Part shown: positions 8,467 through 16,336 of the stretch, piece after piece
Layout of the letters: every line of letters begins with the position of its first letter
Numbering within the stretch: position 1 is the first letter of the stretch
Source: Bartonella birtlesii IBS 325
Lineage (GTDB): Bacteria; Pseudomonadota; Alphaproteobacteria; Rhizobiales; Rhizobiaceae
NCBI RefSeq assembly: GCF_000273375.1
Contig: NZ_CM001557.1
Location: 190,762-226,297, forward strand
Length of the DNA stretch: 35,536 nt
Direction: 5' to 3'
The notes under the pieces: model-generated
The model's input: the letters and a program-made list of their open reading frames with translations, nothing else
What the model was told of the DNA's origin: nothing
Databases searched by the model: none
Made by a program: the position numbers and the translations under genes

Positions 8467-8793
8467 ATGAATACCCTCGTTTTTATCCTTTTATTGGTTT
8501 CATGCACAGATGATTTTAACAGCTGTTATTCCAACAATAAAATGGTCAAAATCTATCCCACAGCACAAGCTTGCGAACAAGCTATGATACCCTCCACAAA
8601 AAAATTTGCATCTTATGGACAACAAATCTTTGCTCAATGCACGAACATTGAGGCAAACTTACATCAACAACAAGTACAGCTCATCTGGTCTGTAACCAAC
8701 CGAGGCAATTTTCTGCTCACAAGCCAAAATATGCATGATAAGATCTCCAACCCCCACGATGCAGATATTTTTTCACCTCATCCCCACCCCTAG
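8467..8793 (+). CDS. small secreted or lipid-anchored protein, unknown function
   Basis: I chose ATG 8467 (108 residues) because a GGAAG ribosome binding site lies 8 bases upstream and the protein then begins with an export signal (MNTLVFILLLVSCT). An upstream in-frame ATG at 8431 would bury that signal. The S-C after the hydrophobic core could be a lipobox, but the spacing is not typical. The rest is hydrophilic with further cysteines (FNSCYS, ACEQA, AQCTN), which suggests disulfides in the periplasm, and a proline/histidine-rich tail. No family is recognised. It is followed by the DUF6476-like membrane protein in the same direction. Confidence 0.75.
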   Translation: MNTLVFILLLVSCTDDFNSCYSNNKMVKIYPTAQACEQAMIPSTKKFASYGQQIFAQCTNIEANLHQQQVQLIWSVTNRGNFLLTSQNMHDKISNPHDADIFSPHPHP

Positions 8794-8884
8794 GTTCTGC
8801 TCCTATAAATCTCTTGCACAAAAAGACTTAAAAGCATAAACCCATCAAGCTCTAAGAAAACAATCCATGGAAGAGGTCAACATA

Positions 8885-9331
8885 ATGGATAATAAGCAAA
8901 TGGACACTGCAAGAGACCAACGCGCACAGCAAGATGCATTACCTCAAGATCTCCCCCTAGACCCAGCAGTAGAACGTGTGAGAAAAAAGCTCATGCGTTT
9001 AATGATCATTTCCATTGCCATAACGCTCATCCTTATGCTTGCTGTACTATTTGGCATTGTCTATAAAATTATCGCAACGCGATCAGTTTCCAAACAAACA
9101 GAATTTTTTGCCTCTCACAGCAAAAATAAAAAAATTGTCTACCACACACTTTCCTTACCGAAAAACACGCAGATTTTATCGCAAAGTCTTTCAGAGCAGA
9201 ATCTTGTTTTGAAAATCTTAACCTCAGACGGGCAGACAAAATTTATGGTGTATAATTATTACACCGGTGCACTCATTGCTATACTTTCTGTTGAAACAAC
9301 GGAAGAAAAAACGACCAACCCATCCTCTTAA
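8885..9331 (+). CDS. single-pass inner membrane protein, possibly DUF6476-like
   Basis: A 148-residue protein with one strong membrane segment at about residues 38-59 (MIISIAITLILMLAVLFGIVY). It is preceded by a charged segment (ERVRKKLMR) and followed by a mainly hydrophilic periplasmic part, predicted beta-rich, ending in an acidic/threonine tail. ATG 8885 was chosen over ATG 8867 because GAGG lies 8 bases upstream of it. The layout (short acidic N-terminus, basic helix, single TM, LP-x-N strand) resembles small alphaproteobacterial membrane proteins of the DUF6476 type; this is a guess from layout. It converges on the DUF4167 gene with 40 bases between the stops. Function unknown. Confidence 0.75.
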   Translation: MDNKQMDTARDQRAQQDALPQDLPLDPAVERVRKKLMRLMIISIAITLILMLAVLFGIVYKIIATRSVSKQTEFFASHSKNKKIVYHTLSLPKNTQILSQSLSEQNLVLKILTSDGQTKFMVYNYYTGALIAILSVETTEEKTTNPSS

Positions 9332-9371
9332 AAAAACACCTCAACAAGCGCTTACAACAGCACATATTATT

Positions 9372-10139
9372 TTAAATATTTTCTTCTGCAGAAGATGTCA
9401 CCACACGCCGCCGCCGTGGCTTTCTCTGTATTTCCTTCTCTAGCACAGGCGAGGAAGCAGCCTTCTGCATCGACATTCCATTATCATCCTGAGCAGCTTC
9501 GGAAGTTGCTCGTGGAAGCTCAAAATGTGGAAATTCAAGGGATGTTCCTTCTTGAACACGCGCAGTACGCCGCCGTGGAGTTCTGCGTGTTTTTCTAACA
9601 GGTTCAACAGTTTCTTCACCGCTACATTGCTCTTGGAGTTCTTTTTCATCCGAAGGAACTGTTGCCAATGGAACTGTTTCTTGTAATGCTTCTTCACGCA
9701 CATATCCATTTTGCAGCTGAGCATATTGACCATGACCATTTTTTTGCAATGGTGTTTGTGCAACATCTGTCTCACAATTTATAGTATCTTTTTTCTCAAC
9801 TTCAACGTTTATTTCGCTGCATTCCTGCTCATTATTCTCATCACGATTCTCATCACGACGAGCATATTGAGTTTGCCCAACAGCTGCCAAAATAATACGC
9901 AGATAATGCTCAGCATGTTGTAGATAATTTTCCGACATAACACGATCACCCGCCCCCTGTGCATCACGAGCAAGGCTTATATATTTGTCAGCAATTTGCT
10001 GCGCATTTCCACGAATTTTAACATCGGGACCGCTACTTTCATAATTCCGCGACAAGGGGTTAGGTCCGCGACGATTATTGTTGTTGTTACTATTATTGTT
10101 ATTGCGACCGCGTACCCGTCTATTTTGCTGTGGCCTCAT
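9372..10139 (-). CDS. DUF4167 domain-containing protein
   Basis: A 255-residue protein typical of Rhizobiales. The N-terminus is basic with an asparagine run (residues 14-23), then the DUF4167 core at about 28-92: NPLSRNYESSGPDVKIRGNA and QIADKYISLARDAQGAGDRV, followed by MSENYLQHAEHYLRII. The rest is low-complexity, acidic, then basic (RKTRRTPRRRT, RKPRRRR), as in other family members, and could bind nucleic acid. A good ribosome binding site (AAGGGATAAAAATG) supports the start. In many Rhizobiales this gene lies after prfA-prmC; here about 870 bases with no gene lie upstream. Molecular function of the family is unknown. Confidence 0.92.
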   Translation of the reverse strand: MRPQQNRRVRGRNNNNSNNNNNRRGPNPLSRNYESSGPDVKIRGNAQQIADKYISLARDAQGAGDRVMSENYLQHAEHYLRIILAAVGQTQYARRDENRDENNEQECSEINVEVEKKDTINCETDVAQTPLQKNGHGQYAQLQNGYVREEALQETVPLATVPSDEKELQEQCSGEETVEPVRKTRRTPRRRTARVQEGTSLEFPHFELPRATSEAAQDDNGMSMQKAASSPVLEKEIQRKPRRRRVVTSSAEENI

Positions 10140-11011
10140 TTTTATCCCTTTTTGGAGTATGTGTGTCTTAATTGACTCTTCTTCATTGCATTATTTTGCG
10201 ATAACGCTCATCATGTTTGAATACGGTTATCAGGCTATCCGCGTTTTATCTCACTTAAATGATACCTACTGATATTTGATAAAGCATATATTTTTTGAAA
10301 ATCACAACAACAGCAGGGAAACCATAAGTTCAAAATTCCCTCTTTTTCTGTTAACCAGCAGAAACCTAGTGATGTTCACATAAAATGCCAAGTGTTTTTT
10401 TCTAAATAGACCATATTTTATTAAAAAAACAACCATCTTGTGGAAAAACAAAAAACGATAATGTACAAAGAATACCTCTAGCAAAAAACATCTTCTGCCA
10501 GTGAACAACTAAAACTGCCCTTTTCGCTCTAAAACCACCGATCCTAAAAACGCCGATATCCCTGCCCCCTCGCACACTTCACTAAACAAGCACATATGCT
10601 TTCATAAGTCACTCGTGCGAACATATTCATTCTGTGAACATAGCCTTTCTTCTGCGTCAAAGCAACCCCTTTGTGAGTAATAATCCACTATTACTTCACA
10701 AAATCCTTTATTCATAAATAGATGAGTATGAAGCATTATTCAAGTCCTATAAACACCAATAGATTAGTTTTCTTGCCAAAACTTACCTCCTGCGTTATGA
10801 ATCTTTGTGAAATTTGAGGGAACTCATAGAAAAATCAATGTTCTCATTTATAACAAGCATAACAGGTATAACATAAAAGCGTCATATAAACTCAAATACA
10901 AACTCTATATGAAAAAGAGACTTATGAGGAAGAAACAACCAACATGCTCTACTTTGCCAAAAATTTGAACGCACCTTAAAAGACTGCAAGATCTATGAGT
11001 GGGAATGAATC
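10140..11011. other. 870-base gene-free stretch
   Basis: No open frame with a plausible start, codon use or family motif was found on either strand. It separates the minus-strand DUF4167 gene from plus-strand fdhE, so it should hold two divergent promoters. It is AT-rich with no clear repeats. It may contain decayed genes that can no longer be recognised. Confidence 0.6.
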
Positions 11012-11902
11012 ATGAATTCTCCAATTTTTGTTATACTACCCAAGAAAGAAACTTTATTTGCAAAACGGGCACAACGTTTTACACATTTAGCCCATAGCTT
11101 TAAGAACAAACAGTCTTTGTTGTTTTTTGCGCATTTTTGTAACGCGCAACAACAATCGAGCGAAAAATTTAAAGATTTTGCTGTTCCTCTTTGTCGCTTT
11201 GCTGCCCCCACAGCAGCACCTCTTAATCGATCAAAACTATTAACCTTGGGCTTTTATGAAAGTATTGTTGATGATTTTTTACAACACCTCTCAACCCTAA
11301 AACTTTCTCAGCAAGCACTTTTTGCAATAAGCGACCAAGCTTTAAAGCGTACACAACAGCAAAAAGACCAATGGCACCTTTGGGGCGAAAATCTCTTAAA
11401 TCATAAACTTCCCCAACAGCAATTAGCAGAACATATTTTGATCACCGGTGCCCTACAAATCATTTATTGCCTTGCCGCCTCACAACTTGATGCACAAAAT
11501 TTAACCCCACAACAAAACAACCTCTGTCCCGCTTGCTGCGGCACCCATTCTGCTAACCTCATCATCGAGGTTCAACCACAAAAAACCATAAAAGTTTGTT
11601 CTTGCCTTTATTGCGCAACTCTCTGGCAAACCCCGCACAATCAATGCAGTTTTTGTCAAGCAAAACAGAGTCTTTCTACCTATAGCAGTAAAAATATTCC
11701 CAACGGCATTTTATTTGAAGCATGTAAAAAATGTGGATCTTATTGCAAACAATTCAATCACCAGAAAAATCCTACACTCGATGTTTTTGCCGATGACATC
11801 AGTAGCACAACAGCAGGGTTTTTACAAAAAACTTCTTCTCTCTTTCAGCATAAAAGTTTTAATCCCTTTTTAGCCCCCTTTTTAGCAGAAGATAGCAAAT
11901 AA
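11012..11902 (+). CDS. fdhE: formate dehydrogenase accessory protein FdhE
   Basis: A 296-residue cytoplasmic rubredoxin-like protein; family members assist maturation or redox quality control of formate dehydrogenase and run to about 300 residues. The N-terminal half is helical. The C-terminal half carries the diagnostic cysteine series: C172-PA-C175-C176, C196-S-C198-LY-C201, C212-SF-C215 and C238-KK-C241, with C245 after it. These would bind iron. The segment EACKKCGSYCK is close to the family pattern near the end. ATG 11012 is taken as start; the next genes are not formate dehydrogenase genes, so its partner must be elsewhere or lost. It stands alone, convergent with the gene at 12099. Confidence 0.88.
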   Translation: MNSPIFVILPKKETLFAKRAQRFTHLAHSFKNKQSLLFFAHFCNAQQQSSEKFKDFAVPLCRFAAPTAAPLNRSKLLTLGFYESIVDDFLQHLSTLKLSQQALFAISDQALKRTQQQKDQWHLWGENLLNHKLPQQQLAEHILITGALQIIYCLAASQLDAQNLTPQQNNLCPACCGTHSANLIIEVQPQKTIKVCSCLYCATLWQTPHNQCSFCQAKQSLSTYSSKNIPNGILFEACKKCGSYCKQFNHQKNPTLDVFADDISSTTAGFLQKTSSLFQHKSFNPFLAPFLAEDSK

Positions 11903-12098
11903 TCCATATGCATCACACCAAATAGCTTCTCCCCTTTCTAAAACGATAAGGAAAGCTTTTTCATGATGATCCACAAAAATACAACAAAATTTTTGCCAAT
12001 CAAAATGCTGTCGGTATAAAAGCAATCACGATAACGACCACAATAAATTTGCTTCTTTTTTTAAAATTTCCATATCCTTTAAATTTTATGTAAAAAAC

Positions 12099-12542
12099 TC
12101 AAAAGCGATTGCGCGCTTTCCCTTTTTCACTGTCTTTTTCATTAAAAAAACAGTCTCGTAAGAGGAAATAATTTCCGTCTCCTGGTCGCACCATTGCAAT
12201 ACATTTTTTCTTTGCCCCCTCAGAAAGTGTATCCCACATTTCACGAATAGCAAAATAGGCTTCACTTTCTAAATTAAGACAATGCTGATAAACTTCTTTT
12301 TTCCTATCGAACGTAACGGAAGCAGCGATTTCCTTGCAATATACACGGTGATCAAAGACTGGGATAATCAATTCTACAGATGCTTTTTGTGCTATTTTTT
12401 TATGAGAAGAAAAATGGCTGATTATTTTTACTACAAGAAAACAAAAGGCCAAGAGACAAAACAGCAGCATAAAAACAAAAGCGATCTTACGATATAGTCT
12501 TTTGAAATAAGCCTTTTGTCTTGCACGAATTCTTTTTTCCAT
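12099..12542 (-). CDS. bitopic membrane protein with cysteine-rich periplasmic domain
   Basis: A 147-residue protein. ATG 12542 is chosen over TTG 12560, with GATAGGG just upstream. A very basic N-terminus (EKRIRARQKAYFKRLYRK) precedes one membrane segment at about 20-41. The outer part has four cysteines in patterns VYCKEIA, YQHCLNLE, KKCIAMV and LRDCFFN. Their spacing, with CLNLESEAY and a tryptophan in EMWDTL, recalls small rhizobial periplasmic proteins of unknown function that probably form two disulfides. It flanks the phage block on its low-coordinate side. Function unknown. Confidence 0.78.
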   Translation of the reverse strand: MEKRIRARQKAYFKRLYRKIAFVFMLLFCLLAFCFLVVKIISHFSSHKKIAQKASVELIIPVFDHRVYCKEIAASVTFDRKKEVYQHCLNLESEAYFAIREMWDTLSEGAKKKCIAMVRPGDGNYFLLRDCFFNEKDSEKGKARNRF

Positions 12543-13005
12543 AAAGACCCTATCTTTCAATACTCAAAAAGAGCTTTTTAAAAGCAAAATTTAAAGCAAA
12601 CAGTGAGAAAAACCTTAAAGCATAACATACATGTTACAGTAGCAAATGATCAATCTTCTTATTTCAAAACATAGCATTTTTCTACCATTTGCTCCATTAT
12701 GCCCAACATAGTTTTTCTCCTCACTTTTTTTCTTATAGCACCAATGCTATGTGTCGCACTCTCGGCTTTCAAACTCTTGATATCATCTGTAAAAATTTGC
12801 TAGCGGAATTTAAAATTATGCTCGCAGTTGCACCAATTCCTAAACTGCGATGCTTCCTTTCCCCACCAGCTTTAAGAGTTACATCACTCAATTTATGGAC
12901 TCAATCAATAATGCCACTCCCATACGCATGCAGTGCATACCTTTCTGCACCTATTTTACCATCTGTTTTACTGCTTTCAATGCTCGCTTTGCTGCTTTTA
13001 TCACC
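12543..13005. other. gene-free boundary between host gene and phage block
   Basis: No supported gene. The plus-strand open frame covering most of it lacks a ribosome binding site and has atypical composition. TAACAT-AC-ATGTTA (12623-12636) is a short palindrome near the start of the host gene. On the minus strand, hydrophilic residues continue after the stop of the 68-residue phage gene but are soon closed by stops, so decayed phage sequence is possible. Confidence 0.5.
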
Positions 13006-13212
13006 TTATTCATGCTTGTTAGAATCAAGATCTGTTGTTTTCAATTGTTTTTCTAAAACATCGAGCCGCTGGGAAATTTGTGTAATATCTTTATATATTC
13101 CCTTTAACAACGCATTCAAAGGGGCGTGCCCCATTCTTGCGCTGGCATAAAGAACCACACGAATATGTTCAGGATCATCAATATCAGCAATAGAAAACGG
13201 AAAAAGCGCCAT
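13006..13212 (-). CDS. small phage-cluster protein with C-terminal coiled coil
   Basis: A 68-residue soluble protein at the distal end of the phage block. A strong ribosome binding site (AAAGGGGGGTATAATG) supports both start and expression. Residues 40-58 (YKDITQISQRLDVLEKQLK) form a coiled-coil-like helix; the front part has no membrane segment. The position after the tail genes is where holin or accessory genes often lie, but the lack of hydrophobic stretches argues against a holin. Unknown function; it could be a tail or lysis-control accessory. 291 non-coding bases separate it from the tail collar gene. Confidence 0.7.
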   Translation of the reverse strand: MALFPFSIADIDDPEHIRVVLYASARMGHAPLNALLKGIYKDITQISQRLDVLEKQLKTTDLDSNKHE

Positions 13213-13503
13213 TATACCCCCCTTTCACACACTATAAAAAAGCCTATTGGAAAATTTCAGTACCTTTTACCGACAAGCTTTTGCACCTCATAAAACTTTA
13301 AGAAACCCCATCGAAAAACATTTGAAAAAAATTTTACAAGTATGAAAGATCTCGTTACACAAGCACTTCAAGAGAGAAAATAAAGCAAAGATGCATTTTT
13401 AAAAATAAAACGCCTAATAAAAACTTCACGCATACAGCATAACAGGCTTTTTTCATAACAAACATTCTGCAACCATTTTTATCTCGATGAAGAATTTTCA
13501 TTC

Positions 13504-14469
13504 TCAAGTTTTGATAGCATAAACAACTGCCATATTGATGGGACGCGTTTCATCTTCACCTGTTTTGTCCACAAAGATCTCATGTGTATGCTCTCCTGAA
13601 AAACTCGTACTCAGATCTCCGTAACCGCTATAGTAATACTTATTATTAGTCGCCAAACGAACATCCAAACCCTGAGGCCTGATACCGTCAACTATATGAT
13701 GATGCCTACCTGCAGAATTTGTTTTTCCATTATGGCTATGGGCTTTAAAAGAATCTTCCTGTTTCTTTCCCAGGCAACGTCCTTTATCGATATTTTTTCC
13801 ACTATCCAGCCCGCGCAAAAACATTCCACGCAAATCGGGAACATTAAATGTTGAATACCCATTTCCTACTCCCCATATGCTACCAATGGCAGCGTAGAGA
13901 TTTACATAGGCCTTGCGAGAATACTCCCGACCATCACAAAGCAACCAACCAGACGGTATTTTTTCTGTGGCAAAAGTGCCAATAAAACCAGAAGGTAAAA
14001 AATTTTGCGTTGGATTTGTTAAAAACCAACCATCAACATTTTTTTCAACAATATCACAAACGTAGACGAGCTCATAAAGTCCGCCCCTTTGCATTTCTCC
14101 GCCCCTTAAAGGCGCTATACCATCGGAAGTTGCCATATAAACGGGTTTTGACAGCAATTGATTTAAAGAGAGATCTGTGGCTCCGATATTTTGCTCCTGT
14201 GCCCTAAAGCGCACCACAATTCCGCCCTTATAAGCCTCAAAAGAAGATTTTGTCATCAAACAAATAGCTGTTGTATTCCTTCCCCGATCAAATCTAAAAT
14301 TTGCCTCAATCACCCCGCTATTATCCAACAAATATTCTTTAATACGTTGCATCATAACGCGCGCACTGTCATTAACTGAACTTGGCGGTTGTCCTTCTGC
14401 CCAATTTATGCTCTCATCGGCATAGGCATTTTCAGATGCGATAAGCGACCAATTATAAATAGAGCTCAT
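13504..14469 (-). CDS. phage tail collar domain protein (tail fibre tip)
   Basis: A 321-residue virion protein, probably a receptor-binding tail fibre. The C-terminal half holds a tail collar domain at about 162-221: GFIGTFATEKIPSGWLLCDG, AAIGSIWGVGNG and FNVPDLRGMFLRG are the usual blocks. A histidine-rich stretch follows (AHSHNG, RHHHIV, HTHEI), which in related tips can coordinate metal in a trimer. The N-terminus, with INWAEGQPPSSVNDSARVMM, matches a head-fibre attachment segment common in phage tail proteins. ATGA overlap with the upstream tail fibre gene indicates translational coupling; AAGGAT precedes the start. Confidence 0.9.
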   Translation of the reverse strand: MSSIYNWSLIASENAYADESINWAEGQPPSSVNDSARVMMQRIKEYLLDNSGVIEANFRFDRGRNTTAICLMTKSSFEAYKGGIVVRFRAQEQNIGATDLSLNQLLSKPVYMATSDGIAPLRGGEMQRGGLYELVYVCDIVEKNVDGWFLTNPTQNFLPSGFIGTFATEKIPSGWLLCDGREYSRKAYVNLYAAIGSIWGVGNGYSTFNVPDLRGMFLRGLDSGKNIDKGRCLGKKQEDSFKAHSHNGKTNSAGRHHHIVDGIRPQGLDVRLATNNKYYYSGYGDLSTSFSGEHTHEIFVDKTGEDETRPINMAVVYAIKT

Positions 14470-15590
14470 AAAAGATATCCTTTTTGTAAGAAAGACAAAC
14501 GTGCAAAGAGAGAAGAGAAAAAGTAAGCAATTCCCTTTTTAGGTGCTGTGATTTTTTTCATTCTCAAGCCGATTTTGTCATAATCGACATGCAACAATTT
14601 GGTTTTTGCATTAACAAAGACAGCCTCAGGTTTCAAACGCAGCACTTCTTGGGCAAGAACACCAAGATAGCGTTGTGGATTACCCTTATAATTAAAGCTA
14701 TAGAGCGGATAGCCATTTTTTTTGCCCACAGGGACGATATTTTCTTTGGCTCTCACATCACAAAGCCCCAAAATTCCCCCTACCAATCCAAGCACTTGTT
14801 GTGCATCACGCAATGGATCTTTTGTCACAGAAGGCATTGTTGTAGATTTTCCTGATGCTGTTCCATAATTTCCAGCCGCCTGCGTTCCCACACGCAGCAA
14901 CTGCTCTAGGCGGTTCCACCCTTGATTATCTTGCTCATTCCATTTTTGACGCTCAGCATCTAATATATTCTGACGATTCATATCTTGGACAATTCCACCT
15001 TTTAAAGCATTGCTTTGCGCATTACTTTGTCCTTGATAATAGTTATTCGCTGCATTAACCTGATCATATAAGGAACGATCAATCATCTGATTAGCATTCA
15101 TCATATTTTGTACATCTTGATTATATTGCTGTGCGGTAGCATTCGTTGCCAATGCGCCAAGCTCGTCGGCGAGCACTCCAGTATGAGCACCAGAACCATA
15201 GCGCCCAGCTCCAGACATAGATTGATTAATAGCATCAGAAGTTTTACTTAAGGCATTTTGCAAAGCAGCATTAAATTTACTATTGCCCCCAATCCAATCA
15301 CCCTTAGCCATACCAAGAAGATTGTGAGCCGTTTGTGTTGGTGCATTAAACAACTGTGTCAATACTGGATTATTATACTGATCAGCGGCCTGTTGTAGAC
15401 CAGTGAGAGCATTTTTTGTCAGATTCCCAAGACCAGCAACACGTTCTCCCTGATAAACATTCCCACCTATTCCTTTATTATACATATCAAGTGCTTGAGC
15501 ACTGGCTTTTTTAAAGATATCGGCAGCCCATGCGGGCGGTGCATTTGTTTGTGTTGTTGTTTGCACCCGAGGCTTTGTTTTTCTACTCAT
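14466..15590 (-). CDS. phage tail fibre or ejection protein with S74-like chaperone end
   Basis: A 374-residue structural protein. The first 250 residues are Ala/Gln/Asn-rich and helical (LTGLQQAADQYNN, QNMMNANQMIDRS), like internal or fibre shaft proteins of short-tailed phages. From residue 277 the C-terminus carries a peptidase S74 (intramolecular chaperone) block: CDVRAKENIVPVG, then YPLYSFNYKG, YLGVLAQEV and PEAVFV. The position of the catalytic serine is occupied by C277; the lysine at 282 is kept. The last 35 residues diverge and end in a hydrophobic tail, which may be a late frame change. It overlaps both neighbours by 4 bases (ATGA at each end), so the three genes form one translationally coupled set. 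Confidence 0.82.
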   Translation of the reverse strand: MSRKTKPRVQTTTQTNAPPAWAADIFKKASAQALDMYNKGIGGNVYQGERVAGLGNLTKNALTGLQQAADQYNNPVLTQLFNAPTQTAHNLLGMAKGDWIGGNSKFNAALQNALSKTSDAINQSMSGAGRYGSGAHTGVLADELGALATNATAQQYNQDVQNMMNANQMIDRSLYDQVNAANNYYQGQSNAQSNALKGGIVQDMNRQNILDAERQKWNEQDNQGWNRLEQLLRVGTQAAGNYGTASGKSTTMPSVTKDPLRDAQQVLGLVGGILGLCDVRAKENIVPVGKKNGYPLYSFNYKGNPQRYLGVLAQEVLRLKPEAVFVNAKTKLLHVDYDKIGLRMKKITAPKKGIAYFFSSLFARLSFLQKGYLL

Positions 15591-16114
15591 GGCTTTAAAA
15601 CCTTTCTATAATAAATAAGATTACGAGAATATCCGTACTGGCTGAGCATTTTTCCCCACCCAGCTCTTGCAAACATTTGCATTTCCTCAGCATTGATCGT
15701 GCGCGCCCATGCTTCAACTTTATCAATCAATTTGACCAATTGCTGTCCTCCCTCTCCGGCCAAATCTGAAAGGACAACGCGTTTTTTCCCCATATAGGTA
15801 CTTTCAACTTTGGTAATAGCAAAAGCGCTAAATTGGCGGTTATTTTTTAACACCAGCCACAATTGTGCTTGTCCGCCGATGAGTTCTTCAGCAATTGTTT
15901 CTAAACAAACATCATCAGGAAAACGCCTAACATATTTTTGCAGCGCAGCATTAAGAGCCTCTTGATAGGGTGCTATTTTTTCCCATGACCATTGCTCTGT
16001 AAGATGAGCAGAATAGGAATTCTGCTTCTCTTGCATGATGATTTGGTCTCTCTCTGCGCGCATCTTATGCCTTCTCAAAAGACGCTTAACCAGCTCTAAA
16101 CTTTTCTGCCACAT
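15587..16114 (-). CDS. phage-cluster GNAT-like protein
   Basis: A 175-residue protein from ATG 16114, preceded by GGTGGGG. A GTG at 16156 would extend it by 14 residues into the tandem repeat and is less likely. The N-terminus is basic and helical (VKRLLRRHKMRAERDQIIMQ). The remainder resembles the acetyltransferase-fold proteins often coded beside tail genes: QAQLWLVLKNNRQFSAFAIT as central strands, then LSDLAGEGGQQLVKLIDKVE and a final GWGKMLSQYGYSRNLIYYRK. An acetyl-CoA loop is not obvious, so enzymatic activity is unproven; the fold may serve as a virion component. ATGA overlap with the tail fibre gene. The repeat array separates it from the upstream structural gene. Confidence 0.72.
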   Translation of the reverse strand: MWQKSLELVKRLLRRHKMRAERDQIIMQEKQNSYSAHLTEQWSWEKIAPYQEALNAALQKYVRRFPDDVCLETIAEELIGGQAQLWLVLKNNRQFSAFAITKVESTYMGKKRVVLSDLAGEGGQQLVKLIDKVEAWARTINAEEMQMFARAGWGKMLSQYGYSRNLIYYRKVLKP

Positions 16115-16138
16115 AAAGACCCCACCAGCATGAACCAC

Positions 16139-16336
16139 CCCCCACCACAAAGCCACGCACTAGCGTGTAATCCCCCACCACAAAGCCACGCACTAGCGCG
16201 TAATCCCCCACCACAAAGCCACGCACTAGCGCGTAATCCCCCACCACAAAGCCACGCACTAGCGCGTAATTCCCCACCACAAAGCCACGCACTAGCGCGT
16301 AATCCCCCACCACAAAGCCACGCACTAGCGCGTGCC
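16139..16336. repeat. six copies of a 33-bp tandem repeat inside the phage block
   Basis: Six head-to-tail 33-bp units (from 16139, 16172, 16205, 16238, 16271 and 16304). On the plus strand each begins CCCCCACCACAAAGCC and ends CGCGTAAT, with single-base variation in units 1, 5 and 6. Unit 6 overlaps the stop codon of the tail stabilisation-like gene (TAG within GCGCTAG). On the minus strand every unit carries a GGTGGGGG purine run and the mini-frame GTG GCT TTG TGG TGG GGG ATT ACG CGC TAG in the inner copies. No spacers are present, so it is not CRISPR. Because 33 is a multiple of three, two minus-strand frames stay open through it. Confidence 0.95.

Noticed and set aside
12850..13056. Possible holin from a hydrophobic plus-strand frame
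   Set aside because: Opposite to the phage gene direction, no start signal, and overlaps other frames.
12689..13150. 153-codon plus-strand open frame
   Set aside because: No ribosome binding site, odd composition, and it overlaps the better supported minus-strand gene at 13006.
16139..16336. CRISPR-like regular repeats
   Set aside because: The 33-bp units are contiguous with no spacers, and no cas gene is nearby.
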